This document shows positions 9,228 to 16,381 of a DNA stretch of 64,000 nt, piece after piece. Location: assembly GCA_003280725.1 (NCBI GenBank), contig QCED01000002.1, positions 1-64,000 on the forward strand, read 5' to 3'. This stretch comes from Prochlorococcus sp. AG-355-M18. GTDB taxonomy: Bacteria > Cyanobacteriota > Cyanobacteriia > PCC-6307 > Cyanobiaceae. Each line of letters begins with the position of its first letter. The stretch's first letter is position 1. The notes below the pieces were generated by a model, which searched no databases, was not told the DNA's origin, and worked only from the letters and a program-made list of their open reading frames with translations. A program made the position numbers and the translations under genes.

Positions 9228-9470
9228 TTATGAATAAAACAAGAAAAGCTGTTTTTCTTTTATTTTGAGGTAATCTTTCTCTTCTTTAGTTATATCCAAA
9301 GCAATTTTGTTAGCCTCAACTTCGACATTCGAACTATAAGTTTCAAAGTTTTCTTCTCCTTTAAATAGGGCAGCAATGCCAATATCTGTTATAAACCAAA
9401 TAAAATGATTAGTTTCTCCAATTGGCTCCTCTTTTAAAGAGTCATTAATCAAATCACAGGTTGAGTCCAT
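9228..9470 (-). CDS. Hypothetical protein, 80 aa
   Basis: Soluble. The middle (NHFIWFITDIGIAALFKGEENFETYSS) looks like two strands, and the tail is a charged helix (ITKEEKDYLKIKEKQ). 21 bases lie between it and the preceding minus-strand 78-aa gene, so they may share a transcript. No family recognised. Confidence 0.55.
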   Translation of the reverse strand: MDSTCDLINDSLKEEPIGETNHFIWFITDIGIAALFKGEENFETYSSNVEVEANKIALDITKEEKDYLKIKEKQLFLFYS

Positions 9471-9491
9471 TTAATTGTTCTGAGAGGGATT

Positions 9492-9728
9492 TTAATTGCC
9501 CCCGTTGCAATACCTTACAGCCTCAGAATTGGTACCACCATCTTCAATAATTTCTGCAACACATTTATTGAAAAGTTTAGACTCTTTTTTTACTGAACAG
9601 AATCCAAAAGCGATTGCAGCTAAAGCTATTGCAGATACGAAACTAGAACCCAGTTGTATAAAACCATAGGCAAACATAATGTTTTTCTTTCCAGAACATT
9701 TTTTTGAATCCTTTTTTTCTTCTGTCAT
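9492..9728 (-). CDS. One-helix membrane protein with conserved Cys
   Basis: 78 residues: a Lys-rich head (MTEEKKDSKKCSGKKN), one or two membrane segments (IMFAYGFIQLGSSFVSAIALAAIAFGFCSV in two halves), and a tail with two Cys (FNKCVAEII and VRYCNGGN) that could be disulfide-bonded outside. Unknown function. Confidence 0.6.
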   Translation of the reverse strand: MTEEKKDSKKCSGKKNIMFAYGFIQLGSSFVSAIALAAIAFGFCSVKKESKLFNKCVAEIIEDGGTNSEAVRYCNGGN

Positions 9729-9822
9729 TTTAAATATTTAAGTAATACAAACCTATTTAATTAATCTTATTTTTGGGAGGTATTGCCATAGAGAAAACCG
9801 AATCAAGACTTAATTAAAACAG

Positions 9823-9930
9823 ATGAGACAAATTTTCAAAAATTCAAGATTCTTTTTATTTTTCTTAACTTTATTTGTCAATTTGATACATCATTCAAAA
9901 ATAAATTTTTTAATTTTTTCTCAACACTAG
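9823..9930 (+). CDS. Possible hydrophobic micro-peptide, 35 aa
   Basis: ATG at 9823, TAG at 9928. A basic start (MRQIFKNSR) precedes a Phe/Leu-rich helix (FFLFFLTLFVNLI). No clear ribosome binding site and very AT-rich, so it may be chance. Confidence 0.25.
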   Translation: MRQIFKNSRFFLFFLTLFVNLIHHSKINFLIFSQH

Positions 9931-10262
9931 TTTCTAGATAAAAGCCTTTTTTTAAATATAATAAGTAATGATCCCACAGTTATAACAATAGATTATGATG
10001 CATCTTAAACTATATTTAAACCTTTCTTGATGAAGTATTAATACTTAAAAATTAATCCAGAAAAGCTTGTTTTGATAATGCTCCCCGAGAGTTATCCACT
10101 TTTTTAGTGTTTTTCAACAGGGTTTTCCACAATATGTTGATTAAATTAAATCTTCTATGTGCAAAATAAAATATTTTCTCTTTTTAAAAAAATATATCCA
10201 CAATTTGTTTTGATGATCAGTAAGATTTAATGTGTCATTTTTTAAGATTGATTTTTAAATTT
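9931..10262. other. Intergenic stretch with DnaA-box cluster
   Basis: No gene is supportable here. It holds the DnaA-box cluster listed separately and is otherwise AT-rich with long A/T runs (for example around 10175-10195). Confidence 0.6.
10092..10202 (+). promoter_or_regulatory. Cluster of DnaA-box-like 9-mers
   Basis: Four 9-mers in one orientation: TTATCCACT (10092-10100), TTTTCAACA (10111-10119), TTTTCCACA (10123-10131, the cyanobacterial DnaA box) and ATATCCACA (10194-10202), with AT-rich DNA between. No dnaA or dnaN is nearby, so a DnaA titration or regulatory site is likelier than the chromosomal origin; inference. Confidence 0.55.
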
Positions 10263-10388
10263 ATGAATGCCAACAAAATTAAAAAAAATTTGACTACTGA
10301 AATCAATGATAAACTTAAAAAATCAAAGTTTGATTTACTTACTAACGAAAATGATTTTTTGGTGAAAAATCTAAAAAAGGCTGGATAA
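10263..10388 (+). CDS. Small soluble protein, 41 aa
   Basis: ATG at 10263. A Lys/Asn-rich helical peptide (NANKIKKNLTTEINDKLKKS, ending VKNLKKAG). Placed just after the DnaA-box cluster. Function unknown; reality moderately supported by an open frame in very AT-rich DNA. Confidence 0.4.
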   Translation: MNANKIKKNLTTEINDKLKKSKFDLLTNENDFLVKNLKKAG

Positions 10389-10687
10389 TCTCTTGGATTT
10401 ACCAAAATTATATTATTTCAATAAAAATCTTCAATTTAGAATGCGTTCTACTAAACATAACAATTAATTTATTTTTAAGATTTAAAAACAGTTCATTAAA
10501 TATGAATTTTCTATTAAAAATAAAAAAATAGTACCCATTCAATAAACATTAAAAAAAAATATTCGTTATATTATTTTAATCTCAATATGAGATCAGATTA
10601 GAAATATAGACGGTAAATTTGTAGGGCTTATTTTAATTATTTATTGCTTCTTTTTACCTATATTTGAAAACTTGTTCCAGTCAAAAG
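10389..10687. other. AT-rich intergenic stretch
   Basis: No gene seen. It contains the perfect inverted repeat ATCTCA-ATA-TGAGAT (10579-10593), a possible operator about 95 bases before the next start. Otherwise nothing. Confidence 0.4.
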
Positions 10688-10939
10688 ATGAATACCCAAG
10701 AACTTAAAGTCAACTATAAAAAGCTTTTAAACAAAGCTGCTCAAGCAAACGGTCGTAAGGAAACTGTTTCCTACTTAAACCGTGCTGCTAAAATCAAGTC
10801 GAAACTCTACTCAACTTCCAAAGTAAATTGCTTCAGATGTAATGGAGCAGGTTTTCTAAGAATTTCATTAGATGAGACTAAAACATGTCTATCTTGCTAT
10901 GGAAAGGGTTTTTTAGTTCAAGAAATTCAGCAGCTTTAA
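10688..10939 (+). CDS. DnaJ-type zinc-finger small protein
   Basis: I chose the ATG at 10688; the frame is open from a TTG at 10664. 83 residues: a basic helical N-half (LKVNYKKLLNKAAQANGRKETVSYL in part), then two CxxCxGxG-type motifs, CFRCNGAGF and CLSCYGKGF, the hallmark of the DnaJ cysteine-rich zinc domain. There is no J domain. Similar small proteins assist protein folding or disulfide chemistry; exact role unknown. Confidence 0.75.
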   Translation: MNTQELKVNYKKLLNKAAQANGRKETVSYLNRAAKIKSKLYSTSKVNCFRCNGAGFLRISLDETKTCLSCYGKGFLVQEIQQL

Positions 10940-10956
10940 AACATTTTTATTTATTA

Positions 10957-11112
10957 ATGAAAGATCTCATTCAAGCTCATAAAAAATTAATTCAAACAGT
11001 CAAAGAACAAATGGGGTTTTCAGACTATGGTATGTACTGGCTAGCTTTACTGGAAGGGGGATTAACTATATGGTTGCTGGATAGAATATTTTTCCACTGG
11101 TTAAAATTTTAA
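10957..11112 (+). CDS. Small membrane protein, 51 aa
   Basis: The frame opens at 10885 inside the upstream gene, but ATG 10957 (MKDLIQAHKK) is the sensible start, 17 bases after the previous stop. The C-terminal half is hydrophobic (YWLALLEGGLTIWLLDRIFFHWL). Likely co-transcribed with the zinc-finger protein. Confidence 0.55.
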   Translation: MKDLIQAHKKLIQTVKEQMGFSDYGMYWLALLEGGLTIWLLDRIFFHWLKF

Positions 11113-11202
11113 TTTTGATTAGTCTCAAAAAAATTATTAAAGTATTAAATAAATCATTTTATCGAAACCATTTAAAAAGTTGTAGGATAGTAAAAAACTA
11201 AT

Positions 11203-11430
11203 ATGCAATTACTAGGATTAATTCTTCTACTAGCTAGTAGCTGGTATTTATGGAAATTAACATCAAACTTTCTTGATGAACCAACAAAAAAAGAGCTGAC
11301 AAATAGTTTTAATAATCTCAAAAATAAATTCTTTCAAGGGACACAAAACTTCTCTAAAGCAAAAATAAGTGAAGCTTGGGAAAAATATAAAGAAGAAGGT
11401 GGAGCCTTGTCTAATAAAGAAAAAAGTTAG
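11203..11430 (+). CDS. Membrane-anchored small protein, 75 aa
   Basis: An N-terminal helix (LLGLILLLASSWYLWKLTS) precedes a soluble, charged coil. First of four genes packed with no intergenic bases (11203-11876); its TAG shares the G with the next start. Confidence 0.6.
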   Translation: MQLLGLILLLASSWYLWKLTSNFLDEPTKKELTNSFNNLKNKFFQGTQNFSKAKISEAWEKYKEEGGALSNKEKS

Positions 11431-11684
11431 TGGACTTTTTTATTATTACTAGTCTCACTAAAGATATTTCTAGAATTGATCTAATTGGTATTTTGATTGG
11501 TCATTTAATTTTTGGTGTTGCATTGACACAGCTTTTAGATTGGACGTGGTTAAAGAACCTTATGAGTGAAGAAGATAAAGCAAGGATGCTTAAAAAGTAT
11601 ACCTGGAAAGACTTATTAGTTGATGGAGCGATTGTTACAGTAGTTCTAGGAATAATCTTTTTGTTTATTAGCATTTTTCTATAA
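11430..11684 (+). CDS. Two-helix membrane protein, 84 aa
   Basis: GTG start at 11430 overlaps the upstream stop by one base. Helices at about 19-40 (IGILIGHLIFGVALTQLL) and at the C terminus (GAIVTVVLGIIFLFISIFL), with an acidic/Lys linker. The stop is immediately followed by the next ATG. Unknown family. Confidence 0.6.
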   Translation: MDFFIITSLTKDISRIDLIGILIGHLIFGVALTQLLDWTWLKNLMSEEDKARMLKKYTWKDLLVDGAIVTVVLGIIFLFISIFL

Positions 11685-11774
11685 ATGAACGTAACTTACA
11701 TCCTTTTAGTTTTTTTAATAATATCAATTGTGATTTTCTCTCAAATAATCAATTCCTCTGATAAATCAAAATAA
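11685..11774 (+). CDS. One-helix micro-protein, 29 aa
   Basis: ATG abuts the previous TAA. MNVTYILLVFLIISIVIF, then a short polar tail. The gapless position between two other frames is the main support. Confidence 0.5.
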   Translation: MNVTYILLVFLIISIVIFSQIINSSDKSK

Positions 11775-11876
11775 ATGGCAGAAGTAATTAGCAACTCCTC
11801 AACCGGTTGGTACTTAATCGCTTTGGTAAGCACTTTATCTTTTTTGGCCTTAATTTACTTCGGACAAAAAAGATAG
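11775..11876 (+). CDS. One-helix micro-protein, 33 aa
   Basis: ATG abuts the previous TAA. A short polar head (MAEVISNSSTG), one helix (WYLIALVSTLSFLALIYF) and a basic end (GQKR); the pattern resembles small photosynthetic-membrane subunits, but I recognise none. Last gene before a terminator. Confidence 0.55.
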   Translation: MAEVISNSSTGWYLIALVSTLSFLALIYFGQKR

Positions 11877-11913
11877 GGCTCACTTTTGATAATTAGTTAA
11901 ATTTATAAAAAAA

Positions 11914-11945
11914 ACTCTGCAACTTCTTGAGATGCAGAGTTTTTG
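11914..11945 (+). terminator. Rho-independent terminator
   Basis: ACTCTGCA (11914-11921) pairs with TGCAGAGT (11933-11940), followed by a T-run and preceded by an A-run. It closes the 11203-11876 operon and may work in both directions. Confidence 0.85.
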
Positions 11946-11978
11946 ATTGTTAAGTGACTGATTTATATAAATCTATTA

Positions 11979-12116
11979 ATGATAAAACCTTTTTTCTTAA
12001 TTAAGAAAAAAGAGACCGATGAATGTGATGAAGATACTGAATTCACGGCCTCTTGGTTAACCGCATTTTTCGGTAGATACGACAATGAATCACCTCCTTT
12101 ACTTATGTTTTTTTAA
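11979..12116 (+). CDS. Small acidic protein, 45 aa
   Basis: ATG at 11979, TAA at 12114. MIKPFFLIKKKETDECDEDTEF in two blocks (basic then acidic), then SWLTAFFGRYDNESPP. A 22-base palindrome (11990-12011) falls inside the FFLIKKK codons. Unknown function. Confidence 0.5.
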   Translation: MIKPFFLIKKKETDECDEDTEFTASWLTAFFGRYDNESPPLLMFF

Positions 12117-12221
12117 AGATAACTAAAAGAATTATATAAGGAAAGAAATTCGCTAAAAATTTAAAAGTTTTTTAACAAAGCTAGGATATAAATAAATCTC
12201 TTAAAAATAAAAATAAAGATA

Positions 12222-12887
12222 TTACCAAGGCAAAACTTCTCCGTTGGTATGCCAAAAAGTACCCGAGTTATTTTTATTTAAAGCATCAATACGTTTTAAA
12301 AGGCCATTTGCTGATTCTTCAGGACTAATTCCATTTTTTGTAAAGCCAGTCATTCTTGTACTCACTAACCCAGGATGCAAAATAGCTACATAAATATCTT
12401 CTCTTGATAAATCTATGGAAAGTGATTTTGCTGCCATTGACAAAGCGACTTTAGACATCCTGTAACCATAAGAACTTCCAGATGTATTATCTTCAATAGA
12501 TCCCATTCTACTTGTGATAAAAGCAACTTTAGAAGATCTTTTTAAAAAATGTTTAAGTGATTGAGTCATACATATTGGACTCAATGCATTGACTTCAAAT
12601 TGCCGCAAAATACTTTCTTTATCTAAGTTTTCGAAAGAATTAAATTCATAAATTCCTGCATTATGAATTAAGCAATCTAAATTAACTCCAGATAGTTTTT
12701 TACACAAATTTGTTATCGACTCATCAGAAGAAATTTCTATATTTTCTTCAATTCTCACTTCTAAATCTCTAAGTTCTTTTGAAGCTTTCCTACAAGTTGC
12801 GATTACATTATCTACCCTCTTATGAATTTGCCTACATAGTTCTAATCCAATACCCCTGTTTGATCCTGTAATTAGATAAGTCGACAT
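12222..12887 (-). CDS. Short-chain dehydrogenase/reductase
   Basis: 221 residues. Rossmann motif TGSNRGIG (7-14), NAG (76-78), a Ser in ITSRMG (about 124-128) and the catalytic pair Tyr142/Lys146 (YRMSK). This is the classical SDR fold and uses NAD(P)H; substrate unknown. The C-terminal substrate lid is short. Resembles the C-factor/sniffer-type SDRs. Stand-alone. Confidence 0.85.
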   Translation of the reverse strand: MSTYLITGSNRGIGLELCRQIHKRVDNVIATCRKASKELRDLEVRIEENIEISSDESITNLCKKLSGVNLDCLIHNAGIYEFNSFENLDKESILRQFEVNALSPICMTQSLKHFLKRSSKVAFITSRMGSIEDNTSGSSYGYRMSKVALSMAAKSLSIDLSREDIYVAILHPGLVSTRMTGFTKNGISPEESANGLLKRIDALNKNNSGTFWHTNGEVLPW

Positions 12888-13060
12888 CTCTAAACTAAAA
12901 AATAAAAAATTAATCTAAATACAAATATAAAAGAAAACGAACTAGAAAAAGATAAAATTTATAAAATTCCTTATTAGATTTTTTAAGGTTATGATGAATT
13001 ATGAAATTTAAATGATTTTATAAAAGAAACCAAAGATATTTTATCTTCAAATTTTAATGT

Positions 13061-13267
13061 ATGGAAATTTTCAATCAAGAATTTATACAAGAGATTATTA
13101 GATTAACGTGGAGAAATCCTGCTTTCATGGCTATAGCTATTGCGTTAGTTTGGCTTATCCCACAATTATTTATCAGAAAAATAATGGCAAAAAAATATGA
13201 AAGAAGAAAAATAGAAATTCAGAAAAATAAAATTCAGAGGCTTTACCCAACTAATACTCCTAAATAA
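13061..13267 (+). CDS. One-helix membrane protein, 68 aa
   Basis: Amphipathic start (MEIFNQEFIQEIIRLTWRNP), one membrane helix (AFMAIAIALVWLIPQLFI), then a strongly basic tail (KKYERRKIEIQKNKIQR). Clear ATG. Function unknown. Confidence 0.65.
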   Translation: MEIFNQEFIQEIIRLTWRNPAFMAIAIALVWLIPQLFIRKIMAKKYERRKIEIQKNKIQRLYPTNTPK

Positions 13268-13329
13268 GATTTTTATTTATAAGATGATCTAATGAATCAA
13301 AAAAAAATACTTTTTGCAACTAAGTAAAT

Positions 13330-13518
13330 ATGACCTACAAAATAATTAGAATTGATGGGAAAGATGACGAATTAACAGCTCAAAGCTTTGATAGGTATTC
13401 AGATGCGTACGATTTGTTAGAGGAATTATATGGAGATTTATGTTGTTCAGATGCTGATTATGGAGACATAACCTATTACGATATTGTGGAAAATAATTTA
13501 AAAAATATTAATGGATAA
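13330..13518 (+). CDS. Small acidic soluble protein, 62 aa
   Basis: MTYKIIRIDGKDDELTAQSFDRYSDAY in outline: a beta strand, then an acidic helix with CC at residues 38-39 and many Asp/Tyr. Overlaps the next gene by 8 bases. Similar short 'YDLLEELYGD' proteins are typical of picocyanobacteria; no function known. Confidence 0.6.
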   Translation: MTYKIIRIDGKDDELTAQSFDRYSDAYDLLEELYGDLCCSDADYGDITYYDIVENNLKNING

Positions 13519-13720
13519 TAAAGAATGGGCTCCCTCCCAAGAAGAAAATTTAGGCGTAATAACGAGTGTATATGAATTCATTAAAGAAGAACTTTCAGAA
13601 CTTCAAAAAGAAACTGGATGTCCAGATTCATTTATTTATGATTTCATCGGCAAGATTCAGAATGAATGGCATCCTGAATCTTGCCACTCGATAGTTAGAA
13701 ATAAAAAAAAGAAAAATTAG
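13511..13720 (+). CDS. Small helical protein, 69 aa
   Basis: ATG 13511 lies inside the end of the preceding gene. The core ELQKETGCPDSFIYDFIGKIQNEW resembles LQKDTDASNLEITSLLKLIMNEW in the gene at 15466, so the two are probable paralogues. Unknown function. Confidence 0.6.
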   Translation: MDNKEWAPSQEENLGVITSVYEFIKEELSELQKETGCPDSFIYDFIGKIQNEWHPESCHSIVRNKKKKN

Positions 13721-13789
13721 AAAATATTAAATCTTCAACTCAAATTTATGAAAGTTCTTTAATATTATTTGAATTTAAAATAACAAAGC

Positions 13790-13876
13790 ATGATTATCAG
13801 AATACTAGGAATTGTACTTATACTTGGTACGATCGCATATTATGGTTTAGTTTTGACTGGGCAAAGCAACCTTTAG
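13790..13876 (+). CDS. One-helix micro-protein, 28 aa
   Basis: ATG at 13790, TAG at 13874. MIIRILGIVLILGTIAYYG, then a short polar tail: a single membrane helix. Support is the open frame and hydrophobicity only. Confidence 0.45.
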   Translation: MIIRILGIVLILGTIAYYGLVLTGQSNL

Positions 13877-13901
13877 TTTTTTTGACTTTTAAAAATTTCT
13901 C

Positions 13902-14114
13902 ATGAAATGGCCTCCTACTCTTTGTTGGACATCACCAAAAACTATTAATGGTAATAGGCATTTTCAAGTTAAAGCTTATGGTGGTAAAAATGAAGATAGA
14001 TGGGTTGATATTTTTCCTACCAAAAATAAAAAAGATATTAAAAGGATCTCATGGGCAAAACTAAAATCAGAATGGACTACTGGATGGTTAAGGCTCCCAA
14101 AAGATAAAGATTAA
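13902..14114 (+). CDS. Tryptophan-rich TIGR02450/DUF2389-like protein
   Basis: 70 residues with five Trp. LCWTSPKTINGNRHFQV, then WVDIFPT and SWAKLKSEWTTGW match the pattern of the small Trp-rich TIGR02450 family, found in cyanobacteria and some proteobacteria. Function unknown. ATG at 13902. Confidence 0.75.
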   Translation: MKWPPTLCWTSPKTINGNRHFQVKAYGGKNEDRWVDIFPTKNKKDIKRISWAKLKSEWTTGWLRLPKDKD

Positions 14115-14211
14115 TTTGTTTATGTAAACAAATATTATTAACCAGAAAACTGTAAAAAATAATACCTAAAACAAAAAAAATAACTTCTAAAATTTTTAAA
14201 AGGTTTTTAAT

Positions 14212-14394
14212 ATGAATCCAGAACCGAAGAAAAAACTGCCTAATAAAAAAGTTATAAGTTCAGCAAAATTTGAGGCTAAAGAACAATTCACAAAATCTGC
14301 ATTAGAAAATTTAAAAACAGAAAATGAAAGACTTGTTAATTCACTAAAAAAATCTGGAGAAATTAAAGAATCAAAAAAAAATAAATTTACATAA
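14212..14394 (+). CDS. Lys-rich helical protein, 60 aa
   Basis: Starts MNPEPKKKLPNKKVISS; the rest is one long charged helix (AKEQFTKSALENLKTENERLVNSLKK in two parts), likely coiled-coil. A ribosome site (AAAGG) lies about 10 bases before the ATG. Unknown function. Confidence 0.55.
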   Translation: MNPEPKKKLPNKKVISSAKFEAKEQFTKSALENLKTENERLVNSLKKSGEIKESKKNKFT

Positions 14395-14435
14395 TTAAAA
14401 TTTTTTTATTATTATATTGTTTTAAGGATCGAGAA

Positions 14436-14555
14436 ATGATTGAAAAAATCTCTCTAGCAAATTCTCATTTACCTCAACTTATTGGGTTCGTACTCATGTC
14501 TATTGGTTACACATTAGGAAATAAATTTTACCTTCCAGAAATTAAACAAAAGTAA
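14436..14555 (+). CDS. One-helix micro-protein, 39 aa
   Basis: ATG at 14436 with AAGGA 10 bases upstream. HLPQLIGFVLMSIGYTLG forms a hydrophobic helix, and the tail is NKFYLPEIKQK. Function unknown. Confidence 0.55.
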   Translation: MIEKISLANSHLPQLIGFVLMSIGYTLGNKFYLPEIKQK

Positions 14556-14912
14556 TAAATTTTAATTCACAAAAAATAATTTAGATAAATAACATTGAAA
14601 ATATATTCCTATTAAAAAAATTTTCAATAATATATCTGGCTTGGAGAAATAAGACTTTAAAACTAATTTTTTAATTCAAACAAGACTAATCTTTAAATAT
14701 ATCTGTTACATAAATGTAACATTAAAGACTATAAAAATGTGAAATCCAAAGAAAAAGTAAGAATTCATACTAATTTTTTTTTAAATATGTTACATTAGTT
14801 AATAATGCAAGTTAAGGTTTCCTCTGTCAAAAAGCAGAAACAAGGAAATGTTTGATACATACAAACGTCATTTACTCTTTGGCTAGTCATTGATCACAAA
14901 TGTAATTAAAAA
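14556..14912. other. Intergenic stretch, regulatory region of the Hli gene
   Basis: No gene seen. It contains the GTTACAT motifs listed next, and near 14818-14860 a small hairpin (GTTTC ... GAAAC) in the probable 5' leader of the Hli gene. Confidence 0.5.
14705..14805 (+). promoter_or_regulatory. HLR1-like / GTTACAT motifs upstream of hli
   Basis: GTTACAT (14705-14711) is mirrored by ATGTAAC (14714-14720). A second GTTACATT (14789-14796) is followed one base later by GTTAATAA. RpaB's HLR1 site is two (G/T)TTACA(T/A)(T/A) repeats spaced by two bases and sits upstream of hli genes. The match here is partial. Confidence 0.4.
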
Positions 14913-15167
14913 ATGGATGCTCTTACTAGTTTTATAGTTGTTATCATCGCAATTACAATCCAATTCTCTTTATACACCATCAAAAGGTTGCAGGAACCTT
15001 TAAAACCTAATTATTTGATAGATAAAAATTCGAAAAAAATTACAAACTATATGGGCAAATTTTGGAAAAATGCCGAAATAACAAATGGAAGATTAGCTAT
15101 GATTGGTTTTTTAGCATTAATTATAAACTATGGTTTTTTTGGGTGGATAATTCCAGGATTTATTTAA
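14913..15167 (+). CDS. High-light-inducible protein (Hli family)
   Basis: 84 residues. The C-terminal part carries the chlorophyll a/b-binding motif AEITNGRLAMIGFLALIINY (Glu and Asn/Arg ligands, Gly/Ala helix packing), the hallmark of Hlip/Scp proteins. An N-terminal extra hydrophobic segment (LTSFIVVIIAITIQFSLYTI) precedes it, longer than in the shortest Hlips. Such thylakoid proteins bind chlorophyll/carotenoid and dissipate excess light. The upstream GTTACAT motifs suggest light-stress control. Confidence 0.85.
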   Translation: MDALTSFIVVIIAITIQFSLYTIKRLQEPLKPNYLIDKNSKKITNYMGKFWKNAEITNGRLAMIGFLALIINYGFFGWIIPGFI

Positions 15168-15261
15168 GCGCAATATATCTAAGATTGAAGAAGAAGTAAG
15201 TCTATCATTCAAAACATTCTCTCCTTTTAAAAAAAAATTTTTTATTATAAATAAAAAACAT

Positions 15262-15496
15262 TTGAGTAATTCTGATTTTGATAAAAATGGAATAGACAGC
15301 TATGGAATACATTGGCTCCAATATGCTGCTTTTGCTGTTTCTGGTTTTGCAATATTTACGACCTGGGCATTTTTTTTTGATGAAAGATTTCATAATTTTA
15401 TAATGAACATTTTTAGGATCATTAACTGCAGTGGTTTTAACTGTAATGGAGCTTTTTAAAATTCTATGGCTAATCCAGATCAAAAAACAATATTGA
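15262..15496 (+). pseudogene. Membrane protein with apparent frameshift
   Basis: A TTG-started frame (15262-15459) reads GIDSYGIHWLQYAAFAVSGFAIF (in parts), then loses sense after IMNIF. One extra T in the T5 run just before AGGATC (15412-15416) would join it to a frame reading LGSLTAVVLTVMELFKILWL, a good membrane helix that ends at 15496. Either a broken gene, a slippage site or a base-call error. Confidence 0.45.
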
Positions 15497-15648
15497 TCGA
15501 TAATGCTTTTGAGGAAATTAAAAATATATGTATAAATCTTCAAAAAGATACTGATGCTTCGAATTTAGAAATTACAAGTTTACTAAAACTAATTATGAAT
15601 GAATGGGAAGAAAAGGAAGAACAAGAAAATGGCTTTGGATTCAGGTAA
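15466..15648 (+). CDS. Small helical acidic protein, 60 aa
   Basis: ATG at 15466. Helical and acidic; LQKDTDASNLEITSLLKLIMNEW resembles the gene at 13511 (LQKETGCPDSFIYDFIGKIQNEW), so these are probably paralogues. Unknown function. Confidence 0.6.
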   Translation: MANPDQKTILIDNAFEEIKNICINLQKDTDASNLEITSLLKLIMNEWEEKEEQENGFGFR

Positions 15649-15762
15649 AGTTTGCCACTATCTGAGAAAAGGCTTAGGCATCAAATCATTTTTATATGAA
15701 CAAATTTTTTTATTTAAAAATTATTTTTTATAATTTAAATCTTTTTAGAAAGAAATTAAAAA

Positions 15763-15792
15763 GGAATGAATCTTAAATAGAAGATCCATTCC
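15763..15792. other. Hairpin in intergenic region
   Basis: GGAATG-A-ATCTT pairs with AAGAT-C-CATTCC around a 6-base loop. No T-run follows, so its role is unclear. The rest of 15649-15943 shows no gene. Confidence 0.4.
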
Positions 15793-15943
15793 AGATTTAG
15801 CATTAGTTTTATCTAGATTTAAATTTTATAATTGGAGCTCCTCTGGTGGACTGTCAATCATTAGATCCCTCCTATTCAATAAGTTAAACCTACGACTTAC
15901 TTATAAAGGAAGTAAATCAGTAAAAATGCTGATTTATGATTTT

Positions 15944-16045
15944 TTAAAATGTTTGAATTAAAGAAGCCAATTCTGGTGCATCTAATAAAAGTGCAAAAAA
16001 TGTAAGTACAACTAATAAAAATATGGAAAAGTAAAATTGCATCAT
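15944..16045 (-). CDS. One-helix micro-protein, 33 aa
   Basis: Double ATG at 16045/16042. MMQFYFSIFLLVVLTFFALLL, then DAPELASLIQTF: one membrane helix and a short amphipathic tail. Unknown function. Confidence 0.5.
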   Translation of the reverse strand: MMQFYFSIFLLVVLTFFALLLDAPELASLIQTF

Positions 16046-16145
16046 GTTTAAAAATTACTTAAAAAATATTTTTTAAGTTGTATAAAATAATGCTTTGTTT
16101 ACATAATTAAATATCTCTACCTAGAGAAGTTTAAGTAGAGAATAA

Positions 16146-16379
16146 TTAAGAGGCTTCAGGAGAAAATATCGTCCTATTTTTTTGCCAAGACTCACAACCT
16201 TTCAGTAAATGATCACCCTGTGGTATGCGTTTTTCGTATTTTGGACAGATCAAGATAGTAGCAAAAGTTTCTGTAGTGCTGTAGCGAAAGTGATTGCAAG
16301 TAATGCAAATCTTTGTTCGTTTTCGTTTTAGGATAGATTCTTTTAGATATTCCCATTTTGATGGATTTACCTTGATCAT
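16146..16379 (-). CDS. Four-cysteine zinc-ribbon-like protein, 77 aa
   Basis: Cys25 and Cys28 (CITC), Cys45 (ILICPKYEK) and Cys62 (LKGCESW) are spaced as in a small zinc ribbon; the head is basic (ILKRKRTK). It starts 2 bases after the stop of the DUF1651 gene, so it belongs to the LexA-like-box operon. Function unknown. Confidence 0.65.
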   Translation of the reverse strand: MIKVNPSKWEYLKESILKRKRTKICITCNHFRYSTTETFATILICPKYEKRIPQGDHLLKGCESWQKNRTIFSPEAS

Positions 16380-16381
16380 AT

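Noticed and set aside
11990..12011. 22-base palindrome TTTTTTCTTAATTAAGAAAAAA
   Set aside because: Perfect but made of A/T runs and lies within codons for FFLIKKK; probably compositional.
15205..15543. Minus-strand frame of 112 codons
   Set aside because: Shadow of the plus-strand membrane protein and helical protein; Cys/Lys/Ile-rich nonsense composition.
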